Source of the DNA: Actinomycetota bacterium
Lineage (GTDB): Bacteria; Actinomycetota; Geothermincolia; Geothermincolales; RBG-13-55-18
Direction of reading: 5' to 3'
Assembly (NCBI GenBank): GCA_030019255.1
Contig: JASEFK010000012.1
Location: 17,749-81,748 of the forward strand
Length of the DNA: 64,000 nucleotides
Numbering within the stretch: the first letter of the stretch is position 1; each line of letters starts with the position of its first letter. Both the position numbers and the translations under genes were made by a program. Below are positions 43,178-51,927 of this stretch, in pieces. The notes beneath the pieces were generated by a model. The model did not search any database and was not told the DNA's origin. It saw only the letters and a list, made by a program, of their open reading frames with translations.

Positions 43178-44443
43178 CTACCTCCTCTCGAAGATGGTGA
43201 ATGTGCAGGTCCCACCGGTCCCTCCCAGGTTCTGGGTGGCGCCTATGTGGAGGTCTCTTCCCGGGATCTGCCTCTCCCCCGCCTCGCCGCGGAGCTGCTT
43301 CCACACCTCGTACATCTGGGCCACCCCGGTGGCCCCCACCGGGTGCCCCTTGCACTTCAGGCCCCCGGAGGTGTTGATGGGCATGCGGCCCTCGCGGCGG
43401 GTCTCCCCCTCGGCCACCGCCTTGTAGGCTTCCCCCTCCCCGAAGAAGCCCAGGTCTTCGATGTGGATTAGCTCGGCGATACTGAAGCAGTCGTGGACCT
43501 CGGCGAACTGGATATCTGAGGGCTTCAGACCGGACATCCCGTAGGCCTCGGCGGCCGCCTGCTTGTTGGCCTCGAAGGAGGTCAGGCTGGGGCAGGCGTG
43601 CAGGCCCCGTCCGCTGCCCTGCCCGAACCCCACTATGTAGACGGGGTCGTCGGTGAAATTCTTGGCCAGCTCCTCGGCCACCAGGAGCACGCAGCTGGCG
43701 CCGTCGCTTATGGGACAGCAGTCGAAGAGGTGCATGGGCCAGGCCACGGGTGGATTGAAGGTGGGGTCGAAGAGGGCTTCCTTCTCGTCCGCCCAGTCGG
43801 GCACCGGCAACCCCTTCTTGCGGGCCTTCTCCTTCCTGGCCTCCATGAGGTCACGGATGGTCTGCTTGAACTGCCCCTTGGGGTTGAGGGGGGCGTTCTC
43901 GTGGCTCTTGATGGTCACGTTCATGAGGTGCTCGCGGTTGGCCCCGTACTTGTGGAAGTAGGCGTTGGCCAGGGCCCCGAAGACCCCAGGGAAGGTGAAC
44001 CCCGCATCCCCCTCGTAAGGAGAGGTGGCCAGGGCCAGGCCCTCGGTGACCTCCTCCGTGGTGCGCTTGGACATCTCCTCCACCCCGCCGGCCAGGACGA
44101 TGTCGTACATGCCGGAGGCGATGGCCATGATGCCGTCCCGCACGGCCAGGGTGCTGGAGGCGCAGGCCCCCTCCGTCCTGGTCACCGCCCGGGGCGCCAG
44201 GCCGGTGAGGTCGGCGATGATGGGCCCCCAGTGGGCCTGGTGGACGAAGAAGTCATTGCTGAAGTTGCCGATCCAGATGGCCTGGATGTCCCGGGGATCG
44301 AGCCCCTTGTCCACGCTGTCCAGCAACTCCCGGAAGGCCTCGGCGAAAAGGTCCTTGGAGTCCTTGTCCGGGAACATCCCGAAGTTGGACATTCCGGCAC
44401 CGACGATGGCCACTCCCCTGCCGATCTTTCTCTTGCCCGCCAT
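43178..44443 (-). CDS. Thiolase-family acyltransferase (SCP2/archaeal type)
   Basis: The 421-residue protein has the thiolase nucleophile region EGACASS (about residue 94), EVHDCFS with the His of the active site, and GHPVGATG near the C-terminus. The overall pattern belongs to the SCP2-thiolase/archaeal acetyl-CoA acetyltransferase group that works with a DUF35 partner, here the next gene. It would cleave 3-ketoacyl-CoA, or condense acyl-CoAs. AAAGGAGGTCC precedes the ATG. The spacers on either side (43026-43177 and 44444-44731) contain no gene. Confidence 0.92.
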   Translation of the reverse strand: MAGKRKIGRGVAIVGAGMSNFGMFPDKDSKDLFAEAFRELLDSVDKGLDPRDIQAIWIGNFSNDFFVHQAHWGPIIADLTGLAPRAVTRTEGACASSTLAVRDGIMAIASGMYDIVLAGGVEEMSKRTTEEVTEGLALATSPYEGDAGFTFPGVFGALANAYFHKYGANREHLMNVTIKSHENAPLNPKGQFKQTIRDLMEARKEKARKKGLPVPDWADEKEALFDPTFNPPVAWPMHLFDCCPISDGASCVLLVAEELAKNFTDDPVYIVGFGQGSGRGLHACPSLTSFEANKQAAAEAYGMSGLKPSDIQFAEVHDCFSIAELIHIEDLGFFGEGEAYKAVAEGETRREGRMPINTSGGLKCKGHPVGATGVAQMYEVWKQLRGEAGERQIPGRDLHIGATQNLGGTGGTCTFTIFERR

Positions 44444-44731
44444 TACCGGACCTCCTTTACTCCGCTCGCGGTTTTTCCGCTTTTACCCGGAACCGGGGGA
44501 TCTCCCCCGCGGGCGTGGCTTTCCTCCATCCGCTCCCCTCCCCCGCGCGTCTTCACGGCTTTTCTTTATGGGTCTCACCTCGTCCGCGGTCCCGGCGTCC
44601 GATTCGTGGCCGCCCGCAACGCGAGCCCAAGCCCTCGAACCCCTTCCCGCTTTGTTTACCATTATTTACCTTATGTACTTCACCATCACGCGACGCAGGT
44701 CCTCGGTTCCGGCTGCCCAAAGCGTACCGAT

Positions 44732-45154
44732 TCAAGCAGTCGGTCCCCCCTCCCCTACACGGCTTTCCAGTTTTTCCCTGATGAACCTCACGATGTCCGC
44801 GGTGTTGGTGCCCGGGCCGAAGACCCCGTCCATCCCGATGCGGCGGAGCTCCTCGTGGTCCTGTTCCGGGAAGACCCCACCGATGAGGAGGAGGAAATCG
44901 TCACGCACTCCCTTCTCCTCCAGTTCCCGTACCAGCTCCCGGGCCCATTCCAGGTGGGCCCCGGAGTGGCAGGAGAACCCGATGACGTCAACGTCCTCCT
45001 GGATGGCCGCCTCCACCACCCCTTCCACGGTCTTGAATCCGAAGAAGATGGTCTCCATGCCCGCCTCGGAAAGGGCCTTGGAGACGGTCATGATCCCCCG
45101 CCAGTGGCCGTCCAGGCCGGGCTTGAAGAGCAGTACGCGTATCTTCTTTTCCAT
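44732..45154 (-). CDS. B12-binding subunit of an acyl-CoA mutase
   Basis: The 140-residue cobalamin-binding domain has the base-off motif DGHWRG (DxHxxG, about residues 16-21), GFSCHSGAH and LIGGVFPEQD. It matches the C-terminal domain of methylmalonyl-CoA mutase, here encoded as a separate small subunit, as in archaea and several Actinobacteria. It starts 17 bases after the large-subunit stop with an AAGGGGG SD, indicating coupled synthesis. The 14-residue extension after the fold is not conserved. Confidence 0.93.
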   Translation of the reverse strand: MEKKIRVLLFKPGLDGHWRGIMTVSKALSEAGMETIFFGFKTVEGVVEAAIQEDVDVIGFSCHSGAHLEWARELVRELEEKGVRDDFLLLIGGVFPEQDHEELRRIGMDGVFGPGTNTADIVRFIREKLESRVGEGGPTA

Positions 45155-45171
45155 CCCTTACCCCCTTGCCG

Positions 45172-46854
45172 TCAGGCTACGAAGGGGAGCTGCCAGATGC
45201 CCCACATCTCCCGATACACGGAGGTGATCTCCCCCAGGGTGGCGCCGGCGGCGGTCAGCTCGCTGACCACCGGGAGCACGTTCTCGCGCCGCTCGCAGAC
45301 CCGGCGCAGCTGGTCCAGGAGGGCGGCCACCCTGCGGTTGTCCCTCTCCTCGCGTAGGCGGCGCAGGCGCTCCTTCTCTATTTCCGCGGCCCGGGGGTTG
45401 GTGCGGAAGGGCGGGGTGGGCTCCTCGTCCTCCAGGACGTAGCAGTTCACCCCGATAACCTTCTCCTCCCCGCTCTCCTGGTCGCGGCGCCGCTTGTTGA
45501 AGGCCTTGCTCATCTCGCCGAACAACCAACCGGTGTTGAGGGCCTCCACCACCCCGCCCATCTCCTCGATCTTCAGGAAGTAATCCCAGATGCGCTCCTC
45601 CAGCTCCCGGGTGAGGGCCTCCACGTAGTAGGAGCCGGCCAGCGGGTCGATGACCGAGCCCACCCCGGTCTCCTCCTGGAGCACTTCCTGGGTGCGCACC
45701 GCCAGGCGCACGGCGTCCTCGGAGGGGAGGCAGATGGCCTCGTCGTAGGAGTTGGTATGCAGGGACTGGCATCCCCCCAGCACCGCTTCCAGCGCCTGGT
45801 AAGCGGTGCGGATGATGTTCACCATGGGCTGGCGCGCGGTGAGGGAACAGCCCGCCGTCTGCACGTGGAAGCGGAAGCGGTAGGCCTCCGGGTTCTCCGG
45901 CTTGTAGCGCTCCTTCATCAGGCGGTACCACAGCTTGCGCGCCGCCCGGTACTTGGCTATCTCCTCGAAGAAGTCGCGGTGGGCGGAGAGGTGGAAGGCC
46001 AGCCGGTGCACGAAATCGTCTATCCTCCACCCTCGGCGCAGCATCTCCTCGATGTGGGCCACGGCGTTGGCCAGACCCATCCCGATCTCCTGCACGGCGT
46101 CGATGCCTCCCTCGCGGTAGTTATAGGTAGTGAAGTTGATGGGGTTCCAGCGGGGGGCCTCCTTCATGGGGGTGCAGTACTCGATGAGGTCGCAGGCCAG
46201 CTTCAGGAGGTCGGCTGGCTTCAGGGAACCCCAGGGGATGTAGCCGATGGTCATGGTCAGGATGTCGTTCTGGGTGGTGCCGGCCAGCTGTTCCTTGCGC
46301 AGGCCCCGGGACTTGGCCACGTTAAAATACATGGAGGTCACCGCTGCCGAGGTCAGGGGCTCCACTACCAGGGCCACACTCATGCGGTCGATGGGAAGGT
46401 CCTTGACCATGGCCTCCACGCCACGGATGGAATACAGAGGCACCCCCTCCTTACCCACTTCGTGGGCGGCACCTTCTACCTCCTGGTCGGGGTCCACGCC
46501 GGCGAAGGTCAGGGAGTCAACGGCGGCGGAGAATCCCGTCTCCCCCTCCTTGTACAGCAGCTTCCAGCGCTCGTTGGTCTCCTCCGGGGTTCCGTGGCCC
46601 GAGAACATGCGGATGGTCCAAAACCTCCCCCGGTACATAGTGGGATAGACCCCCCGGGTGAAGGGCGGCTGTCCCGGAAAGCCTATGTCCCGCAGGTAAT
46701 CGATGCCCTCCACATCCAGGGGGGTGTAGAGATCCTTTACCGGGATGCCGGCATCGGTCTTGAAGACCTCCCTGCGTTCCGGCCACCCCTCCTTGCTCCT
46801 CCTCCATTCCTCGAGAGCTTTTCTGATCTCCTCCAGGTCGGACATCCTCCTCAT
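45172..46854 (-). CDS. Large subunit of a divergent B12-dependent acyl-CoA mutase
   Basis: The 560-residue protein follows the TIM-barrel catalytic part of methylmalonyl-CoA mutase: RGVYPTMYRGRFWTIR, LAGTTQNDILT, QTAGCSLTARQP, QSLHTNSYDEAICLP and VIDPLAGSYYVE. Several hallmark residues differ. The segment usually reading DLPTxxGxDSD is VDSLTFAGVDPDQ, the active-site histidine of SGYHMQEAG is Asn (TYNYREGG), and the Arg that binds the methylmalonyl carboxylate (SMR) appears replaced (SLKP). The reaction is probably a carbon-skeleton rearrangement of an acyl-CoA other than methylmalonyl-CoA. The corrinoid subunit is the next gene; no MeaB-like chaperone or epimerase is in the window. Confidence 0.88.
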   Translation of the reverse strand: MRRMSDLEEIRKALEEWRRSKEGWPERREVFKTDAGIPVKDLYTPLDVEGIDYLRDIGFPGQPPFTRGVYPTMYRGRFWTIRMFSGHGTPEETNERWKLLYKEGETGFSAAVDSLTFAGVDPDQEVEGAAHEVGKEGVPLYSIRGVEAMVKDLPIDRMSVALVVEPLTSAAVTSMYFNVAKSRGLRKEQLAGTTQNDILTMTIGYIPWGSLKPADLLKLACDLIEYCTPMKEAPRWNPINFTTYNYREGGIDAVQEIGMGLANAVAHIEEMLRRGWRIDDFVHRLAFHLSAHRDFFEEIAKYRAARKLWYRLMKERYKPENPEAYRFRFHVQTAGCSLTARQPMVNIIRTAYQALEAVLGGCQSLHTNSYDEAICLPSEDAVRLAVRTQEVLQEETGVGSVIDPLAGSYYVEALTRELEERIWDYFLKIEEMGGVVEALNTGWLFGEMSKAFNKRRRDQESGEEKVIGVNCYVLEDEEPTPPFRTNPRAAEIEKERLRRLREERDNRRVAALLDQLRRVCERRENVLPVVSELTAAGATLGEITSVYREMWGIWQLPFVA

Positions 46855-46924
46855 CCCCTTCCTGCCGCGTGGGCGCCTGTGGCGCCCGCCCGCTGCCCCT
46901 TCCGCCTTATCGCCGCCCTCCCGG

Positions 46925-48061
46925 TCAGCGCAGGAGGGCGCGGGAGATGACCACTCGCTGCACCTGGTTGGTTCCCTCGTAGATCTGGGTCACCTTGGCG
47001 TCGCGCATCATCCTCTCTGCCGGGTGATCGCGCATGTACCCGTACCCTCCCATGACCTGCACGGTGTCGGTGGTCACCCGCATGGCCACATCGGAGGCCT
47101 TCATCTTGGACATGGCCGAGTAAAGGGAAAGCTTGGGGTCCCCCCGGTCGGCCATGGCCGCTGCCTTGTACACCAGGAGGCGGGCCGCCTCCACCTCGGT
47201 GGCCATGTCCGCCAGCATGAAGGCTATGCCCTGCAGCATGCCAATGGGTTTGCCGAACTGCTTCCTCTCCTTGGCCCAGGCAATGGCCTGCTCCAGGGCT
47301 CCCTGCGCGATGCCCAGAGCCTGGGCCCCCACCAGGGGCCGGGAGTTATCCAGGGTCTTCATGGCGGTGATGAAGCCGGTGCCCTCCTCCCCCAGCCGGT
47401 TTTCCACCGGCACCCGGCAGTCCTCGAAAATGAGCTCCGAGGTCTGGGAGCCCCGCATGCCCATCTTGTCCTCGATCTTACCCACGAAAAGCCCAGGGCC
47501 TTTCTCCACCACGAAGGCGCTTATGCCCTTGTAACCCTTATCCGGGTCGGTCATGCAGAAAACGGAATGGATTTCGGCCAGCCCGCCGTTGGTGATGAAG
47601 CACTTCTGGCCGTTGATGATGTAGTAGTCGCCTTCGCGGCGGGCCAGGGTCTTGGTGGCACCGGCGTCGGAGCCCGCCTCCCGCTCTGTGAGGCAGAAGG
47701 CAGCCAGCTTCTCTCCCGAGGCCACCGGGGGTAGATACTTCTTCTTGGTCTCCTCGGAACCGGCGATTACGATGGGGTAGGCAGCCAGCTTCTGGACCAC
47801 GAATATGAGCGAGGAGTTGGCGCATACCCGGGCCAGCTCCTCCCCCACGATACAGCAGGAGAGGAGGTCGGCCCCGGATCCCCCGTATTCCTCGGGGATG
47901 GCATAGCCCAGGAGCCCCTGCTCGGCCAGTAGCTTCTGGATGTCCCAGGGGTATTCCCCGCGGCGGTCGATTTCCGCCGCCCGGGGGGCTATCTTCTCCT
48001 CCGCCAGTCGGCGGATCTCCTTGCGCAGCGCTTCCTGTTCAGGGGTCAGTTCAAAGGTCAT
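46925..48061 (-). CDS. Acyl-CoA dehydrogenase
   Basis: The 378-residue flavoprotein introduces the alpha-beta double bond in acyl-CoA, passing electrons to ETF. It has the normal length with FCLTEREAGSDAGATKT, IMGGYGYMRDHPAERMMRDAK and the terminal IYEGTNQVQRVVISRALL, in which the Glu of YEGT occupies the catalytic-base position of short/medium-chain enzymes. GGGAGG precedes the ATG. It lies 70 bases upstream of the mutase and is probably co-transcribed. Chain-length preference cannot be read from the sequence. Confidence 0.94.
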   Translation of the reverse strand: MTFELTPEQEALRKEIRRLAEEKIAPRAAEIDRRGEYPWDIQKLLAEQGLLGYAIPEEYGGSGADLLSCCIVGEELARVCANSSLIFVVQKLAAYPIVIAGSEETKKKYLPPVASGEKLAAFCLTEREAGSDAGATKTLARREGDYYIINGQKCFITNGGLAEIHSVFCMTDPDKGYKGISAFVVEKGPGLFVGKIEDKMGMRGSQTSELIFEDCRVPVENRLGEEGTGFITAMKTLDNSRPLVGAQALGIAQGALEQAIAWAKERKQFGKPIGMLQGIAFMLADMATEVEAARLLVYKAAAMADRGDPKLSLYSAMSKMKASDVAMRVTTDTVQVMGGYGYMRDHPAERMMRDAKVTQIYEGTNQVQRVVISRALLR

Positions 48062-48336
48062 TTTTATCCTCCCGTGATCATTATCCGAGTCCGCATCCTC
48101 CGTTCTGCCAACTCCGCTTTCATGGTTGCTCCCTCCGCTACGGGCGAAGGATATGAGCGATGAGCTGCATCCGCCGCCGCGCTTCCCCGGCCTCCACGTC
48201 CCCGGGAAATCTCGGAAGCCTGGCGGCCCTCGCTATAAACCTCGTTCCCGGACCGCTCCATCTTCTTCGCCCACCCGACCCTCCGCCCTTCCCGATCCGG
48301 CGAGCCTCGGCCAGGGCCGGTCCTTTCCCTCTGCCA

Positions 48337-49095
48337 TCAGAAGGTGAAGAGGCTTATGCCTCCGCTGACCTCGATGGCCTCCCCGGTGATGTAGCTGGCC
48401 TCGTCAGAGGCCAGAAAGGCGATGAACTCCGAGAGCTCGCGGGGATCCCCGGAGCGGCGCATGGCCACCCGCTTGATGATGCGCTCCCGGAAGGGTTCGG
48501 CCACGTCGTAGAAGCTCCCGGCGTCGAAGACGCCCAGCACCACAGCGTTACAGGTGATGTTCTTGCGTGCCCCTTCCAGGGCCACCGTCTTGGTGAGCCC
48601 GATGAGTCCCGCCTTGGTGGCGGCGTAGCTGCACTGGCCGAATCCTCCCATGGTCCCGGTCACCGACGAGACGTTTATTATCCTCCCCCAGCCCCGTTCG
48701 GCCATGTCCGGGAAGACGGCCTTGATGAGCAGGAAGGGGCCGGTGAGGTTCACGGCGACGTCCGCGTCCCAGTCCTCCTTGGTCATGTCGGCTATGGTCA
48801 CCGCCCGCACGATGCCCGCGGCGGCGTTGTTGACCAGGATGTCCACCGGGCCGAGTTCTTCCTTGACCTTGCGCACGCCCTCGTTGATGCTGGCCTCATC
48901 CGCCAGGTCCATCTTGAGGGCCAGGGCCTTCCGGCCCATGGCCTCTATTTCCCGCACCACTTCCTGGGCCTTGGCCTCGTTGCGGTTGTAGGTCAGGGCT
49001 ACATCCGCCCCTTTCTCGGCGAGGACGATGGAGTGCACCCTTCCCAGCCCCCCTGAACCACCGGTGACCAGGGCCACCTTCCCCTCCAGCGTCAT
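48337..49095 (-). CDS. Short-chain dehydrogenase/reductase (3-oxoacyl- or 3-hydroxyacyl-CoA type)
   Basis: The 252-residue SDR has the NAD(P)-binding GGSGGLGRVHS, an NN(A)AG-like NNAAAG, catalytic Ser in NVSSVTG, and YAATKAG (Tyr-xxx-Lys). The C-terminal YITGEAIEVSGG is typical of FabG-like enzymes. In this cluster it may oxidise 3-hydroxyacyl-CoA. The start at 49095 has GGAGG 7 bases upstream; an ATG two codons earlier would abut the SD. Spacers 48062-48336 and 49096-49503 (275 and 408 bp) show no gene. Confidence 0.9.
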   Translation of the reverse strand: MTLEGKVALVTGGSGGLGRVHSIVLAEKGADVALTYNRNEAKAQEVVREIEAMGRKALALKMDLADEASINEGVRKVKEELGPVDILVNNAAAGIVRAVTIADMTKEDWDADVAVNLTGPFLLIKAVFPDMAERGWGRIINVSSVTGTMGGFGQCSYAATKAGLIGLTKTVALEGARKNITCNAVVLGVFDAGSFYDVAEPFRERIIKRVAMRRSGDPRELSEFIAFLASDEASYITGEAIEVSGGISLFTF

Positions 49096-49503
49096 GCGCA
49101 TACCTCCTTTCGATTTCCTGAGCCCTTCCCCGCTTTCCACCATCCGCTGGCGTCACACTCCCGTTCGGTCCGGGATAAGACACCCTGGCCGGGTCGACAT
49201 CCGGAAGTTTTATCTTCGACCATAAATGATTACCAGATTATTCCAATGATTTACTCGCCCCCACCAGGTACGCCGTTCCTCCGCCACGTTCCCATCCCGC
49301 CATTCCCACCAACGCCCGAAGCCTCAGTCGCCTCCCCGGACTCCCCCGTCCCTCGGAACCCGCTATCCTGGACGTCGAACCTTGTCAGGCCGCAGCGCCT
49401 TCACCGCCGCTTCGCCTTGAAGGCCCCCCTTGGCGCCCCCTTTCCGCCGATATCCTCGAGCCTTCCTTTTTCTACCAGCAGCGCCCCGTTTGGCATCCCC
49501 TCT

Positions 49504-49995
49504 TCACGGTAGGAGTTGCTGCCCGTCGCTCCCGCTCCCGGTACTGTCCCCTTCCTTCTCCGCGTCCAGGGGTCTGCCGGTGTGGTAGGCCCAGCCCTTG
49601 CACTGGGCCACCACCGTGCCTCCGGCATCGGTGACCTCCATGCGATAGTGGCCCATCTTCCCGGCGCGGGCCACCAGCTCAACCTCCGCGGTCATTACCC
49701 CTTGTACGTGGGGCGCAGCCAGGAAATCAATGCCCACGGACAGCGCCATGGCCCTGGAACCGAAGGAATTGGCCGCCGCCCCGAAGCCCACGTCCGCCAG
49801 TCCGAATATAACTCCCCCGTGGATCATGCCCATGAAGTTCAGGTGCTGCGGACCGAGCTCCATTTCCACCTTGGCGTATCCCGGGCGGATCTCCACCACG
49901 CGAGCCCCCAGGTGCCGGGCGTAGGAATCGGATTCGATTATCTCCCTGATCTCAGGCTGAACGGTATCCGCGGTCAATTGCTTCTCCTCGTGCAT
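49504..49995 (-). CDS. PaaI-family hotdog thioesterase
   Basis: The 163-residue protein has a single hotdog domain with HLNFMGMIHGGVIFGLADVGFG, the Asn/His...Gly-Gly helix of PaaI/YdiI-type thioesterases in which HGG-x-x-x-x-x-D is the catalytic region. It probably hydrolyses an acyl-CoA and could recycle CoA in the neighbouring pathway. The C-terminal 25 residues are polar and not conserved. GAGGG precedes the ATG at about 8 bases. Confidence 0.9.
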   Translation of the reverse strand: MHEEKQLTADTVQPEIREIIESDSYARHLGARVVEIRPGYAKVEMELGPQHLNFMGMIHGGVIFGLADVGFGAAANSFGSRAMALSVGIDFLAAPHVQGVMTAEVELVARAGKMGHYRMEVTDAGGTVVAQCKGWAYHTGRPLDAEKEGDSTGSGSDGQQLLP

Positions 49996-50181
49996 TTAAG
50001 TAACCCTCGCGTTCCAACTGCTCGATACCCTTCATAACACCGCCCCCCACTACCCCTTCCGGAACCATACGGGAAAGAAAAAACCGGAACGGGTAGGAAA
50101 CTGAGAAACGCAATATAGTTTTATAGTTTTATATCATTCAACCACCTCCCCTTCCTGACTGTCAAGACCGTCACATGGCTG

Positions 50182-50241
50182 CACATCGAACCCCTGCACC
50201 CGAGAGGTATCCCCACTCTGAACACATCGAACCCCTGCACC
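50182..50241. repeat. 19-bp direct repeat, 41-bp period
   Basis: CACATCGAACCCCTGCACC is found at 50182-50200 and again at 50223-50241, perfectly. It lies in the 345-bp spacer (49996-50340) between the TetR and thioesterase genes, which otherwise holds only an AT-rich segment near 50105-50140 that could be a promoter for the thioesterase. The repeat could be a regulator site. Confidence 0.85.
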
Positions 50242-50340
50242 TGGAAGATATTTCCCGAAAAATAAAACTGTCGTCCTCCATGTCCAGCTTCGATGCGCGC
50301 TTCGGGACCTTCCTCAAGCCGCGACGTCACGTACGTTTCC

Positions 50341-51000
50341 TCAGACGCAACCGCCCTTTACTCTCTTCCTTTTGACGTCCGTCTCCGCCCGGTCGCCGCC
50401 GGATGCCAAAGCAGTGGTGCGGTGCTCGTGGCTGACGATCCCCTCCATGATGATCTTCATGAAGGCGGTGTAGACCTCCTCCAGGCCCAGCCCGCTCTCG
50501 ATCAAGAGGTAGGGGTTCCTGGAAAGTTCCACCATACCCTGCATGAGATAGGCGAACACCAGGGGATTGATGTCGGAACGGAAAACCCCGCTCCGCATCC
50601 CCTCCTCGATGATGGACACTACCCCGCCTACGATCTTGCGGTAGAAATCGCCGTACACGTCGAAGACGTCGGGGAAAAAGGTCTCCACCTCCTTGACCAG
50701 CCAGGGCTTGATCTGCGAGACCTCGTCCACTATGTGCTTGCTCATGAGGTAGAGCTTGGTCATGGCGTCTTCCTTGAGATCCAGGATCTCCTGCATGCGG
50801 CGCAGGATCTTTCCCGCCCGGCGGTTCAGGGCGGTGGTGAACAGTTCGTCCTTGGAGGAGAAGGACTCGTAGATGGTCTTCTTGCTCATGCGCAGGCGCT
50901 GGGAGAGGTCGTCCATGTTGAAGCGCCGGTACCCTACCTCGAAGGCCAGTTTCTCCGCTTCCTCGAGGATGCGCCTGGATTTCTCGTCCCTTCCGGACAT
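50341..51000 (-). CDS. TetR/AcrR family regulator
   Basis: The 219-residue protein has the N-terminal TetR helix-turn-helix (about 10-58: ILEEAEKLAFEVGYRRFNMDDL, MSKKTIYESFSSKDEL) and a helical ligand/dimer domain. TetR regulators commonly control acyl-CoA and fatty-acid genes, and the gene leads into such a cluster on the same strand, so an acyl-CoA ligand is an inference. It starts immediately after the stop of the PadR gene (TAGATG), so the two are co-expressed. Confidence 0.92.
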   Translation of the reverse strand: MSGRDEKSRRILEEAEKLAFEVGYRRFNMDDLSQRLRMSKKTIYESFSSKDELFTTALNRRAGKILRRMQEILDLKEDAMTKLYLMSKHIVDEVSQIKPWLVKEVETFFPDVFDVYGDFYRKIVGGVVSIIEEGMRSGVFRSDINPLVFAYLMQGMVELSRNPYLLIESGLGLEEVYTAFMKIIMEGIVSHEHRTTALASGGDRAETDVKRKRVKGGCV

Positions 51001-51606
51001 CTATCTACCCCCGTTTCCCGCCAGGGCCCTTCCCGGGCGCCGGCGACCCTCCGTCTCTCCGCGCAGCTCCTCCAGCAGCCGGGAGACCCACTTCAGTTCC
51101 CTGCGGTAGAGGTCTATCTCGTGTTCCAGGATGAGCAGCTCCAGTGGAGAGGCTACCCCGTCGAGCAGCGGCCTCTGGGACGCCAGCCTTCTGGCGCTTT
51201 TTTCCAGAAAGGATCTCCTGCTCTCCAGGGCGTCCACTGCCTCTTCCGGGGAAAGGCGCTCCAGAAAGGCCGCGCCTACGGCGTAATCCATTCGCAGGGG
51301 CTCCTCCTCCGAGCATGCGGCGTGCACGGCGTCCCGCAGCCTCTCCTCCCCCTCCGCGGTCAGGGCGTATACCCTTTTCTCAGGCATGTTCCCTTCCCTC
51401 TCCATCCAGGAGGTGAGGTAACCCCTCTCCTCGAGGCGCGCCAGGACCTTGTACACCGCCACCTTGCTGGCCGGGCACCAGCGAAGGAAGCCGCGGTCCT
51501 CCATCTCCCGGAGGAGGTCGTAGCCGTGCCTCTCCCTCTCCGCGAGCAGTCCCAAGACCATAATCTCAATGCGTGATACCAAATCCTTTCCACCACCCCG
51601 CCGCAT
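51001..51606 (-). CDS. PadR family regulator
   Basis: The 201-residue protein has the PadR winged helix (about 10-90: MVLGLLAERERHGYDLLREM, KVAVYKVLARLEERGYLTS, KRVYALTAEGEERL) and a C-terminal helical Vir-type domain for dimerisation. PadR proteins repress stress or transport genes and respond to small phenolic or lipophilic compounds. The start ATG has GGAG five bases upstream. It is directly coupled to the TetR gene behind it and has a good promoter upstream. Confidence 0.92.
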   Translation of the reverse strand: MRRGGGKDLVSRIEIMVLGLLAERERHGYDLLREMEDRGFLRWCPASKVAVYKVLARLEERGYLTSWMEREGNMPEKRVYALTAEGEERLRDAVHAACSEEEPLRMDYAVGAAFLERLSPEEAVDALESRRSFLEKSARRLASQRPLLDGVASPLELLILEHEIDLYRRELKWVSRLLEELRGETEGRRRPGRALAGNGGR

Positions 51607-51644
51607 CTTGGCTCCGCGCCGAGATTCCGAAGGCCATTTAGTTA

Positions 51645-51673
51645 ATTATAAACTATTAAACTGTTAAATTAAA
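51645..51673 (-). promoter_or_regulatory. Promoter of the padR-tetR operon
   Basis: On the - strand TTTAAT (51673-51668), 17 bp, and a perfect TATAAT (51650-51645). The surrounding AT-rich 51638-51675 contains TTAATT/AATTAA arms that may be an autoregulatory operator. The rest of 51607-51927 shows no gene. Confidence 0.6.
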
Positions 51674-51927
51674 TGTCTCCCTTATTTTATACCCCGGTCA
51701 CCAAAAGCGCAAACCGCTCCTGCTCTATTCGGGAGGCTGCCTGCCGGGCTTATGGGTGAGGTTTGACCCATCGAGGCGGGAAATCGATATTGCTCACCAT
51801 TCAAACTCCGTGACCGGGGGTCGATGGGTGAACAGGAAGACAGGCGAGCGGGAGGAGGGTAACGCCCTCGTTCTCGTTCCGCGACCAAGGACCGACGGAC
51901 GAGGCCGAACCCGTCCGGGCAGGTGGT

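Noticed and set aside
43598..45442. 614-codon open frame on the + strand
   Set aside because: It is antisense to the thiolase and B12-binding genes, which have strong signatures and ribosome binding sites; no SD or domain supports the + frame.
50182..50241. Minimal CRISPR array
   Set aside because: Only two 19-bp repeats with a 22-bp interval, no further copies and no cas genes.
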